In this document: in pieces, positions 1 to 7,955 of the stretch
Layout: each line of letters begins with the position of its first letter
How positions within the stretch are numbered: the stretch's first letter is position 1
NCBI GenBank assembly: GCA_041691815.1
Contig: JBEPTZ010000091.1
Location: 1 to 17,543, forward strand
Origin: 70-18 sp041691815
Lineage (GTDB): Bacteria > Pseudomonadota > Alphaproteobacteria > Acetobacterales > Acetobacteraceae
Direction of reading: 5' to 3'
Length of the DNA: 17,543 nucleotides
The notes under the pieces: generated by a model
What the model was told of the DNA's origin: nothing
The model's input: only the letters and a program-made list of their open reading frames with translations
Database searches by the model: none
Position numbers and translations under genes: made by a program

Positions 1-170
1 GCCTCGGAGCGCTGGCGGATCTGGGCCGCTTCCGCCATGCGGTCGGTGATCTGCTGCTCGCGGGCGTCGATGCCATCGAGGATCGGGCGATACAGGAAGC
101 GCTTCAGCAGCCAGACCAGGACGAGGAAATTGCCGACCTGGGCAGCGACGGTGATCCAGTCGATCGACAC
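1..170 (-). CDS. atpF: N-ATPase subunit b (AtpF), 5' part, runs off the window
   Basis: Peripheral-stalk subunit b, which anchors the catalytic head to the membrane sector. The first 56 codons are visible. A GTG start at 170-168 lies 3 nt after the atpE stop, and translation reads SIDWITVAAQVGNFLVLVWL followed by a basic, polar helix (LKRFLYRPILDGIDAREQQI). One N-terminal membrane helix at about residues 5-24 followed by a charged helix with an RPI turn is the standard b-subunit pattern. The alternative ATG at 38-36 would remove the membrane helix, so the GTG start is preferred. The gene continues beyond base 1, where N-ATPase operons normally carry atpA and atpG next. Confidence is high from both content and operon position. 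Confidence 0.92.
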   Translation of the reverse strand, partial: MSIDWITVAAQVGNFLVLVWLLKRFLYRPILDGIDAREQQITDRMAEAAQIRQRSE

Positions 171-173
171 CGA

Positions 174-452
174 TCAGCCGCCTGCGGCCTTGAGTGCCGC
201 GTTCCAGAACGGGTTGGCGAACAGCAGGATCATCGCCACCACGAAACAGTAGATCGCGGTGGATTCGATCATCGCCAGGCTGACGAACAGCGTGCGCGAC
301 AGGGTTGAGGCGGCGTCCGGCTGCTGGGCGATGGCGCTCAGTGCGGTGGCCGCCGCGCGGCCCTCGCCGAGTGCCGGACCGAGTGCGCCGAACGAGACGG
401 TGAGGCCGGCAGTGAAGATCGAGACCGCGGCGATAATGGCGAGATCAGTCAT
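174..452 (-). CDS. atpE: N-ATPase c subunit (rotor ring)
   Basis: This 92-residue two-helix proteolipid forms the ion-carrying rotor ring. Helix 1 carries the glycine-rich GALGPALGEG stretch. Helix 2 carries AMIESTAIY with the ion-binding carboxylate E63. Aligned by eye with the Ilyobacter tartaricus Na+-binding c subunit (offset of two residues), E63, S64, T65 and Y68 match its E65, S66, T67 and Y70. Its Q32 is replaced here by a second carboxylate, E30, as is usual for N-ATPase c subunits. The start overlaps the atpB stop in ATGA, and a strong Shine-Dalgarno (AAAGGAG at 464-458, 5-nt spacer) precedes it, as expected for the subunit needed in many copies. Whether the ring carries Na+ or H+ cannot be settled by sequence: the Burkholderia pseudomallei N-ATPase ring was reported to be H+-specific. 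Confidence 0.95.
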   Translation of the reverse strand: MTDLAIIAAVSIFTAGLTVSFGALGPALGEGRAAATALSAIAQQPDAASTLSRTLFVSLAMIESTAIYCFVVAMILLFANPFWNAALKAAGG

Positions 453-1135
453 GTCTGCTCCTTTGCAGGCTCCGGCGGCGCCGTGGCCGACGAGATGTAG
501 ACGGTGGCGAGAATGGCGAAGATGTAGGCCTGGATAATCCCGGTCAGCAGGCCCAGCATGTCCATCACCACCGGGAAGAAGAACGGCGCCACACCGAGCA
601 GGATGGCGCCGATCACCGCCCCGCTCATGATGTTGCCGTAGAGGCGGATCGCCAGCGACAGGCCGCGGGAGAATTCGCTGATGATGTTGAACGGCAGCAT
701 GATCGGCGACGGTTCCAGGTAGGTGTGCAGATAGGCGCCAATGCCGCGGCTGCCGATGCCGAACAGCGGCACCGCGATCAGAACCGACAACGCCAGGGCT
801 GCGGTGGTCGACAGCGATGCGGTCGGCGGGCGGAACCCCGGTATCACCATCAGCACGTTCGAGGTGACGATGAACAGGAACAGGCTGCCGGTGAAATACA
901 GCAGGCGGCGGTCGGGGCGCTGGCTGATCTCGTCGATCTGCGCCTGGATGGTCAGCACGATCGCCTCCAGCGTGGTGCGCCAGCGGTTCGGCGGCACATC
1001 GGGGCGCAGGTGGCTGGTGATCAGCAGCGCCGCACCGGTGAGCAGCGCCATCACCACCCAGGTGAACAGGATGGTGGCGTTGACCCCCATGCCGAGCACG
1101 GTGAACACGATGGTGTCGTCCGGGGTGAGCTTCAT
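449..1135 (-). CDS. atpB: N-ATPase subunit a
   Basis: This 228-residue membrane stator subunit provides the two ion half-channels facing the c ring. The essential arginine is visible as R164 in SLAIRLYGNIMSG, equivalent to E. coli R210. The C-terminal GIIQAYIFAILATVYI helix is the other conserved block. Several hydrophobic segments are evident (about 15-40, 78-100, 110-128, 155-185, 190-215). The ATG at 1135 overlaps the atpR stop by 4 nt and has GGGAG upstream; an in-frame extension to 1432 runs through atpR and lacks family similarity. It is short next to E. coli AtpB (271), typical of the N-type. The stop overlaps the atpE start. Confidence 0.95.
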   Translation of the reverse strand: MKLTPDDTIVFTVLGMGVNATILFTWVVMALLTGAALLITSHLRPDVPPNRWRTTLEAIVLTIQAQIDEISQRPDRRLLYFTGSLFLFIVTSNVLMVIPGFRPPTASLSTTAALALSVLIAVPLFGIGSRGIGAYLHTYLEPSPIMLPFNIISEFSRGLSLAIRLYGNIMSGAVIGAILLGVAPFFFPVVMDMLGLLTGIIQAYIFAILATVYISSATAPPEPAKEQT

Positions 1136-1425
1136 GGCGGCACTCCCGGCCCGAGGCGCGGGCGCTGGCTGGCGAGGATGGCGAAGCGGGTAAGCAGGAA
1201 GCCGAGCGGGAAGCCGGTCAGCGGGGCGAGCCCCTGCAAGGCCACCCACCAGGCGGCTGCCAGCAGCAGCGCGATCCGCACCGCCGCACTCAGCAGCAGC
1301 ACACCGGTCGGGTGGGCAGTGCGCAGCGCGTGGCGAATGCCGAGCGCCAGGCCGCCGAAGAACAGCGCGCTGGCCAGTGCGCCGCCGAGCAGGCCGAGCG
1401 CCAAGGCGGTCCATTGCGGCGTCAT
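1132..1425 (-). CDS. atpR: N-ATPase accessory membrane subunit AtpR
   Basis: This 97-residue, very hydrophobic protein has three likely membrane helices (about 5-30, 42-62, 66-86). It sits between atpQ and atpB, where N-ATPase operons carry atpR. Charged residues are few and mostly basic (R31, R35, R50, R80); conserved arginines in AtpR have been proposed to face the c ring during assembly or ion transfer, which is family knowledge and not shown here. The start ATG at 1425 overlaps the atpQ stop (ATGA) and is preceded by AAAAGGAG. The longer in-frame reading up to 1872 is rejected because it crosses atpQ and atpC. Identification rests mainly on gene order, size and topology. Confidence 0.88.
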   Translation of the reverse strand: MTPQWTALALGLLGGALASALFFGGLALGIRHALRTAHPTGVLLLSAAVRIALLLAAAWWVALQGLAPLTGFPLGFLLTRFAILASQRPRLGPGVPP

Positions 1426-1706
1426 TCGCCACGCTCCTTTTCGATCCAGGCCCAGGCGATCATCACACCGACCGCCAGGCCGCCGAGCAGCAGCGCCAGG
1501 GTCCAGGAGAATTGCTGCGGCGCTTTGCGGTCCAGCCACAGGCCGAGCAGTGCGCCGGCGACGGTCGGCACCGCGATCGACCAGCCGATCATGCCGAAGG
1601 TGCCGAAGCCGCGCAGCGGGCTCGGGCCGGGGTTGCTCCGCGCGGTCTGCTTGCGGCCGGCGTCGCGGACGATGCGGTCGGTCTGGCGGTCGGGCGGTTC
1701 GGTCAT
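1422..1706 (-). CDS. atpQ: N-ATPase accessory subunit AtpQ (AtpI-like)
   Basis: This 94-residue protein has a hydrophilic, Arg/Pro-rich N-terminus (about 1-35) and two membrane helices (about 36-57 and 67-88), ending in a charged IEKERGE tail. GTFGMIGWSIAVPTVAGALL-GLWLD is typical of the AtpI/AtpQ family. These small proteins are thought to help c-ring assembly or carry Mg2+/Ca2+; neither role can be read from this sequence. It overlaps atpC upstream and atpR downstream by 4 nt each. The DCQR order is diagnostic for N-type ATPases and absent from ordinary F-type operons. Confidence 0.9.
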   Translation of the reverse strand: MTEPPDRQTDRIVRDAGRKQTARSNPGPSPLRGFGTFGMIGWSIAVPTVAGALLGLWLDRKAPQQFSWTLALLLGGLAVGVMIAWAWIEKERGE

Positions 1707-2109
1707 GGCAGCGGCGCCCGTAGGCCGGCGAAGCGGCGCACCATGTCCGCCTCGAGACGCGACATCGCGGCGCGGGCGACCCGCTCGGCGTCCTCCATGT
1801 CGGCGAACAGCGCGCCGATGGTCTGGCGCAGGGTGTCGAGGTCGTGGCTTTCGACGCCGCGGCGCACTGCAATCTCGACGCTGTGGTCCTTCTTCACCAG
1901 CAGCCCCTCGTCGATGCCGAACACCCGCTCGCTGCCGTCGGCCAGCGTCACCAGCAGCACCGATGGCGCCAGCGCGGTGACGAAATCGATGTGGTTGGGC
2001 AGCATGCCGAAGCCGCCATTCTCGGCGACCGCGTTGAGCCGGATCGCCGGGCCGTCGAACAAGGTGCTGCCGGGCAGCCGCAGCGTCACCTGCATGTCCG
2101 TCGCCGTGC

Positions 2110-2113
<4 letters not shown>
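1703..2113 (-). CDS. atpC: N-ATPase epsilon subunit
   Basis: This 136-residue central-stalk subunit couples rotor to catalytic head. The N-terminal beta-sandwich signature is present: LRLPGSTLFDGPAIRLNAVAENG, then FGMLPNHIDFVTALAPSVLL, which matches the canonical G-x-(F/L)-G-x-L-P-x-H motif. The C-terminal part (about 85-136) is helical and charged. The start is GTG at 2113, overlapping the atpD stop as GTGA; the next in-frame Met (residue 7) is too close to tell apart with certainty. The stop overlaps the atpQ start. Epsilon following beta at the head of the cluster, rather than at the end of the operon, is the N-type arrangement. Confidence 0.93.
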
Positions 2114-3495
<1,382 letters not shown>

Positions 3496-3500
3496 GCCGG

Positions 3501-4271
3501 TCAGCCCGCCGCCATGCCGCCGTCGACCGGGCACTGCGCGCCGGTGATGAAGGCGGCATCGTCCGAGGCGAGGAACAGCACCAGGCGGGCGATGTCGGCG
3601 GATTCGCCGTAGCGGGCAAGCGGGATGTTGGCCTGCAACTGGGCTTTCACGGCGCCACCGTGGCCGGGGCTGAAGCCCTCTTCCAGCGACCGCATCATGC
3701 GGGTGTTGACCGGCGACGGATGCACCGAATTGACCCGCACATTATTTGCCGCCGCCTCGATCGCCGCCGCTCTGGTCAGGCCGACGATGGCGTGTTTCGA
3801 GGTGATGTACGGCACCAGGTTCGGGCTGCCCTTCAGCCCGGCGATCGAGGACATGTTGATCACGCTGCCGGAGCGCTGCGCGTACATCACCGGCAGCACA
3901 TGCTGCAACCCGAGGAACGAGCCGCGCACGTTGACCGCCATCACCCGGTCGAAATCCTCGATCGCCTGCTCGGCGATCGGTGCCACCCTGCCTTCGATCC
4001 CGGCATTGTTGAAGAAGGCGTCGATGCGGCCGAACCGTGCCACGGTGTCGCGGACATAGCGTGCGGTGTCGGCCGCGCTGGACACATCAGCGGCGATAGT
4101 GAGCAGGTCGTCGGCATGGCCCAGTTGCCTGGCCGCGGCGGCGAGGTCGCTCTCCTTCAGGTCGACCAGCGCCACCCTGGCGCCTTCGGCGAGGAACAGG
4201 CGTGCGGTTTCCAGCCCGATCCCGGCGGCGGCGCCGGTGATCAGGGCAATCTTGCCTTGCAGGCGTTGCAT
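3501..4271 (-). CDS. Short-chain dehydrogenase/reductase (classical SDR)
   Basis: This 256-residue classical SDR is a Rossmann-fold NAD(P)-dependent oxidoreductase; its substrate is not identifiable. The nucleotide loop TGAAAGIG is at 12-19, NNAG at 88-91, the catalytic serine in NMSSIAG (S141/S142) and the YxxxK pair at Y155/K159. D37 at the end of the second strand (VALVDLKE) points to NAD(H) over NADP(H). The start ATG at 4271 is fixed by AGGAGA at 4283-4278 and the immediate QRLQGKIALITG strand; an upstream ATG at 4310 lacks a ribosome site. The stop lies 5 nt before atpD on the same strand, so it probably heads the N-ATPase transcript. That pairing is unusual and the functional link is unknown. 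Confidence 0.93.
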   Translation of the reverse strand: MQRLQGKIALITGAAAGIGLETARLFLAEGARVALVDLKESDLAAAARQLGHADDLLTIAADVSSAADTARYVRDTVARFGRIDAFFNNAGIEGRVAPIAEQAIEDFDRVMAVNVRGSFLGLQHVLPVMYAQRSGSVINMSSIAGLKGSPNLVPYITSKHAIVGLTRAAAIEAAANNVRVNSVHPSPVNTRMMRSLEEGFSPGHGGAVKAQLQANIPLARYGESADIARLVLFLASDDAAFITGAQCPVDGGMAAG

Positions 4272-4277
4272 CGCGTC

Positions 4278-4283
4278 TCTCCT
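4278..4283 (-). promoter_or_regulatory. Ribosome binding site fixing the SDR start
   Basis: AGGAGA on the minus strand lies 6 nt before the ATG at 4271. It selects this start over the in-frame ATG at 4310, which has no comparable site. Confidence 0.8.
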
Positions 4284-4556
4284 GTGGCGCGTATCGCGCG
4301 GTAACAACAAACTCCGAAGCCTTGCTGGCCGCCTTGCGGCCGATCAAATGCGGCATGTCGGGCCGTGCTATGCTGAATACAACAGGTCGGGTTCGGCACC
4401 GCAGCCAGGGCAGAAGCACTTGCCGGCGCTGCCCGCCCGGCGCACCGAACAGCTGCGACGCGGCAGTAAGGTGCTGGCAGTCGTCGAACATCGCTCGCCA
4501 ACCTGAGCCGCGCTACGAGTCCTGGTTCCACTGCAACGCAACACTCTGAAACAACG

Positions 4557-4574
4557 GGTCAACATCGGTCAACA
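4557..4574 (+). repeat. Tandem GGTCAACA pair, one helical turn apart
   Basis: GGTCAACA occurs at 4557-4564 and again at 4567-4574, exactly 10 bp apart, about 120 bp upstream of phaC. Two identical 8-mers on the same DNA face are what a regulator binding as a head-to-tail dimer would use. The regulator is unknown and chance cannot be excluded. Confidence 0.35.
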
Positions 4575-4694
4575 AAAATCACGCGGCCATGCGGTGGGAT
4601 TCAGGAATCGACTACCGATCCGTGCAACGCCGCACCATATACCGGGCATGCGGACTTTGACGCTGCGCACGCGGCGGGCGAAAGGATTGCGAAC

Positions 4695-6467
4695 ATGGAC
4701 GACACCGCCAGGCTATTGGCCACCCCCGATCCGGCGACCGGGATCACCACCAGCCCGCCGCCGGAGGTGATCGGCCCTGCCGAGCGCCTGGATCGCACGC
4801 TGCATGCCGGGATGGCGAAATTCACCGCCGGGCTGTCGCCGATCGGCCTGTCGCAGGCCTATTGGGCCTGGACACTGCATCTCGCCGCGGCGCCGGGCAA
4901 GCGGATGCAACTGGCGCACAGCGCGTTGACCGGCGCGGCCGAGGTCTGGCGGCAGGCGCTGACACTCAACCCGCAGGCCGCCGCCGTCGAGGATCGGCGG
5001 TTCGACGGCGAGGACTGGCAGGTATGGCCGTTCAACCTGCTCTACCACGCCTTCCTGGCGCAACAGGACTGGTGGCAGCAGGCGACCAGCGGCCTGCGCG
5101 GGGTCAGCCGGCGGCACCAGGCGATCGCGCAATTCACCGCGCGTCAGCTGCTGGACATGGCAGCGCCGAGCAACTTCTTCGCCACTAACCCCGAGTTGCA
5201 GCGGCGAACCTGGCAGGAAGGCGGGCAGAATCTGGTGCGCGGCGCGCAGAATTTCCTCGATGATGCCACCCGGCTGATGACCGGCCGCAAGCCCGCCGCG
5301 GTGGAAGGCTTCGAGGTCGGCGGCAACCTCGCCGTCACCCCCGGCAAGGTGGTCTATCGCAACCACCTGATCGAGCTGATCCAGTATACCCCGACCACCG
5401 GCGAGGTGCGGCCCGAGCCGGTGCTGATCGTGCCGGCCTGGATCATGAAATACTACATCCTCGACCTGTCACCGGAGAACTCGCTGGTGCGCTACCTGGT
5501 GGCGCAGGGCTTCACCGTGTTCATCATCTCGTGGCGCAATCCCCAGCCTGAGGACCGTGATCTCGGCATGGAGGACTATCGCCGCCTCGGCGTCATGGCG
5601 GCGCTTGACGCGGTCGGCCGGATCGTACCGGGGCAGCAGGTCCACGCCACCGGCTATTGCCTCGGCGGCACGCTGCTCGGCATCGCCGCCGCGGCGATGG
5701 GCCGCGATGGCGACGACCGGCTGCGCTCGCTCAGCCTGCTGGCGGCGCAGACCGATTTCACCGAGGCCGGCGAGCTGACGCTGTTCACCGGCGACAGCCA
5801 GCTGGCGCTGCTCGAAGACATGATGTGGAAGGAGGGGGTGCTGAAATCCGAACAGATGGCCGGCACCTTCCAACTGTTGAACGCCAACGACCTGATCTGG
5901 TCGCGCCGGCTGCGCGAATACCTGATGGGCGAGCGCGGCACCGCCAACGACCTGATGGCCTGGAACGCCGACGCGACGCGGATGCCATACCGGATGCACG
6001 CCGAATACCTGCGCCGGCTGTTTCTCGACAACGACCTCGCCGAGGGGCGGTTGCAGGCAGCCGGCCGGGCGGTGTCGCTGAACGATATCCGGCCGCCGAT
6101 CTTCGCCGTCGGCACCGAGCGCGACCACGTGGCGCCATGGCGGTCGGCCCACAAGATCCACCAGTTGACCGATACCGACGTCACCTTCGCGCTGACCAGC
6201 GGCGGGCATAATGGCGGCATCGTCTCGCCGCCCGGCCGTCCGCGCCGGCGCTACCGGGTGCACACCACCCGCCACGGCGATCCGTTCCTCGATGCCGAGG
6301 CCTGGGCGGCGGTGGCCGAGCCGCACGCCGGCTCGTGGTGGCCGGAATGGGCGAACTGGCTGGCGGCACATTCCGGCGCGCCGGTGCCGCCGCCGGCGAT
6401 GGGCGCCGACGATGCCGCGCGGAAACCGCTCTGCGATGCGCCGGGCACCTATGTGTTGCAGGTGTGA
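4695..6467 (+). CDS. phaC: Class I polyhydroxyalkanoate synthase
   Basis: This 590-residue PhaC polymerises (R)-3-hydroxyacyl-CoA into polyester granules with release of CoA. The lipase-like box GYCLGGT holds the nucleophile C322. D477 (TERDHVAPW) and H505 (GGHNGGIV) complete the triad, matching Ralstonia eutropha C319, D480 and H508. The N-terminal domain includes the conserved NPLLQRRTWQEGGQN-like segment (here NPELQRRTWQEGGQN) and the core includes PAWIMKYYILDLSPENSLVR. Length near 590 indicates class I, acting without PhaE or PhaR. AAAGGA 8 nt before the ATG supports the start. It is followed by the MaoC-Pta fusion and ackA on the same strand, a pairing seen in several alphaproteobacteria. 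No phaA or phaB is in the window, so the monomer supply is encoded elsewhere. Confidence 0.96.
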   Translation: MDDTARLLATPDPATGITTSPPPEVIGPAERLDRTLHAGMAKFTAGLSPIGLSQAYWAWTLHLAAAPGKRMQLAHSALTGAAEVWRQALTLNPQAAAVEDRRFDGEDWQVWPFNLLYHAFLAQQDWWQQATSGLRGVSRRHQAIAQFTARQLLDMAAPSNFFATNPELQRRTWQEGGQNLVRGAQNFLDDATRLMTGRKPAAVEGFEVGGNLAVTPGKVVYRNHLIELIQYTPTTGEVRPEPVLIVPAWIMKYYILDLSPENSLVRYLVAQGFTVFIISWRNPQPEDRDLGMEDYRRLGVMAALDAVGRIVPGQQVHATGYCLGGTLLGIAAAAMGRDGDDRLRSLSLLAAQTDFTEAGELTLFTGDSQLALLEDMMWKEGVLKSEQMAGTFQLLNANDLIWSRRLREYLMGERGTANDLMAWNADATRMPYRMHAEYLRRLFLDNDLAEGRLQAAGRAVSLNDIRPPIFAVGTERDHVAPWRSAHKIHQLTDTDVTFALTSGGHNGGIVSPPGRPRRRYRVHTTRHGDPFLDAEAWAAVAEPHAGSWWPEWANWLAAHSGAPVPPPAMGADDAARKPLCDAPGTYVLQV

Positions 6468-6490
6468 GCGCCCGCGCATACTACCGTCGT

Positions 6491-6516
6491 CCGCTGGCCG
6501 GCGACACCGCCAGCGG
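6491..6516. repeat. Perfect 8-bp inverted repeat between phaC and the MaoC-Pta gene
   Basis: CCGCTGGC (6491-6498) and GCCAGCGG (6509-6516) are exact reverse complements with a 10-nt loop in the 96-nt gap after phaC. There is no following T run, so it is not a standard terminator. It could shape mRNA processing or stability between the two genes, or be a by-product of high GC. Confidence 0.4.
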
Positions 6517-6563
6517 CCGTGCTACGCTGCCGGCCGGATACCAACGATGCCGCGAAGGGCGCC

Positions 6564-7955
6564 ATGCAGTACGTCGAGAACAAGACCTATGACGAACTCC
6601 GCGTCGGCGACAGCGCCAGCATCGCGCGGGTGCTGCGCCGCGAGGATATCGAGCCGTTCGCGGCGGTGTCGGGCGAGGCCAGCCCCGACCATCGCGATGC
6701 CGACGATCTGGCGCAAAAGCTCATCGCCCACGGCATGTGGGGCGGCGGGCTGATCTCCGCCGTGCTGGGCGCCGAACTTCCCGGGCCGGGGACGATCTAT
6801 GTCCGGCAAATGTTGGAATTCCACGCCCCGGTCAGCCTCGGCGACGCGGTGACGGTGCAGGTCACGGTCAGTGAAAAACGCGACAACGGCCACGTGCTGC
6901 TCGACTGCCGCTGCACCAGCGCGACCGGCGCACTGGTGATTTCCGGCCAGGCCGAGGTGATCGCCCCAACGCACAAGCTCCGCCGCCCGCGCGTGGTGCC
7001 GGCGGAGGCGCATCTGCATGAGCGCGGCCTGCGCTACCGGCGGCTGATCGAGGCCGCCGCACCCTTCCCGCCGGTGCGCACCGCCGTCGTCCACCCCTGC
7101 GACGCCCGCTCGCTCAGCGGCGCCATGGCGGCGCGCGACGAGCGGCTGATCGTGCCGGTGCTGATCGGTCCACAGGCGCGCATCCAGGCGACCGCAGCGG
7201 CGGCCGGCATCGACCTCCAGGGCGTCGAGATCGTCGACACCCCGCACAGCCACGCCTCGGCTGCCGAAGCGGTGGCCCGCGCCCGCTCCGGCGATGTCGC
7301 CGCATTGATGAAAGGCGCGCTGCACACCGACGAGATCATGGCCGCGGTGGTCGACGCCTGTACCGGCCTGCGCACCGAGCGGCGGATCAGCCACGTCTTC
7401 GTGCTCGACGTGCCGCACTACCCGAAGCCGCTGTTCATCACCGACGCGGCGATCAACATCGAGCCCGATCTCGACGTGAAGCGCGATATCATACAGAACG
7501 CCATCGACTTGGCGCACGCGCTCGGTATCAAGACCCCGCTGGTCGCGGTGCTGTCGGCGGTGGAGACCGTCACCCCGACCATCCGCTCGACCATCGAGGC
7601 AGCGGCACTCTGCAAGATGGCCGAGCGCGGCCAGATCACCGGCGGCCTGGTCGATGGCCCGCTGGCGTTCGACAACGCTGTCTCGCTCGACGCCGCCCGG
7701 GCCAAGGGCATCGTCTCGCAGGTGGCCGGCCGGGCCGATATCCTGGTAGCGCCCGACCTGGTCTCCGGCAACATGATCGCCAAGCAGTTGATCTACCTCG
7801 CCGGCGCCGAAGCCGCCGGTCTGGCGCTCGGCGCGCGGGTGCCGATCATCCTGACCAGCCGCTCGGACGGCACGCTGTCGCGCGTCGCCTCGGCGGCGCT
7901 GGCCAAGCTGTTCATCGCCCGCTCCGCCGCCAGGCTGGCCAAGGTGCTGGCGTGA
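6564..7955 (+). CDS. Bifunctional MaoC-like enoyl-CoA hydratase / phosphate acyltransferase
   Basis: This 463-residue fusion joins two domains. Residues about 1-140 are a MaoC hot-dog domain (ENKTYDELRVGD, IAHGMWGGGLISAVLG, LPGPGTIYVRQMLEF), related to (R)-specific enoyl-CoA hydratases that feed PHA synthase. Residues about 150-463 are a phosphate acetyl/butyryltransferase domain (LMKGALHTDEIM, RRISHVFVLDVP, ITGGLVDGPLAFDNAVS) interconverting acyl-CoA and acyl-phosphate. The expected hydratase motif S-G-D-x-N-P-x-H reads S-G-E-A-S-P-D-H, so the catalytic Asp is E38 (H43 kept), and a few residues are missing just after it. The ATG at 6564 has GAAGGG upstream; the ATG at 6519 would add 15 unrelated residues. 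It overlaps ackA by 4 nt, so the acyl-phosphate product is probably passed to acetate kinase. Confidence 0.92.
   Translation: MQYVENKTYDELRVGDSASIARVLRREDIEPFAAVSGEASPDHRDADDLAQKLIAHGMWGGGLISAVLGAELPGPGTIYVRQMLEFHAPVSLGDAVTVQVTVSEKRDNGHVLLDCRCTSATGALVISGQAEVIAPTHKLRRPRVVPAEAHLHERGLRYRRLIEAAAPFPPVRTAVVHPCDARSLSGAMAARDERLIVPVLIGPQARIQATAAAAGIDLQGVEIVDTPHSHASAAEAVARARSGDVAALMKGALHTDEIMAAVVDACTGLRTERRISHVFVLDVPHYPKPLFITDAAINIEPDLDVKRDIIQNAIDLAHALGIKTPLVAVLSAVETVTPTIRSTIEAAALCKMAERGQITGGLVDGPLAFDNAVSLDAARAKGIVSQVAGRADILVAPDLVSGNMIAKQLIYLAGAEAAGLALGARVPIILTSRSDGTLSRVASAALAKLFIARSAARLAKVLA

Larger units (their letters stand above)
4272..4694. other. Divergent intergenic region between the SDR/N-ATPase operon and phaC
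   Basis: These 423 bp separate two divergent transcription units and should hold both promoters. No convincing sigma70-type -35/-10 pair was found on either strand. Short open frames on both strands (for example 4322-4549 plus, 4368-4565 minus) show no family features and differ in composition from the flanking genes. A 10-bp-period direct repeat lies at 4557-4574, a GGCCGC-CTT-GCGGCC palindrome at 4327-4341 and the phaC ribosome site (AAAGGA, 4681-4686) at the right end. Confidence 0.7.

Noticed and set aside
4327..4341. GGCCGC-CTT-GCGGCC hairpin
   Set aside because: No T tract and such short palindromes are common in DNA this rich in GC.
4368..4565. A 65-codon minus-strand frame with a C-x-C-P-x-C-like tail in the phaC upstream gap
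   Set aside because: No ribosome site, no family resemblance and several competing frames in the same stretch.
5469..6479. A 336-codon minus-strand frame opposite phaC
   Set aside because: The phaC triad and full-length match define the real strand; the antisense product has no recognisable domain.
6456..6483. Weak promoter-like TTGCAG/ATACTA pair at the phaC end
   Set aside because: Spacing of 15-16 nt and a poor -10 make it no better than chance here.
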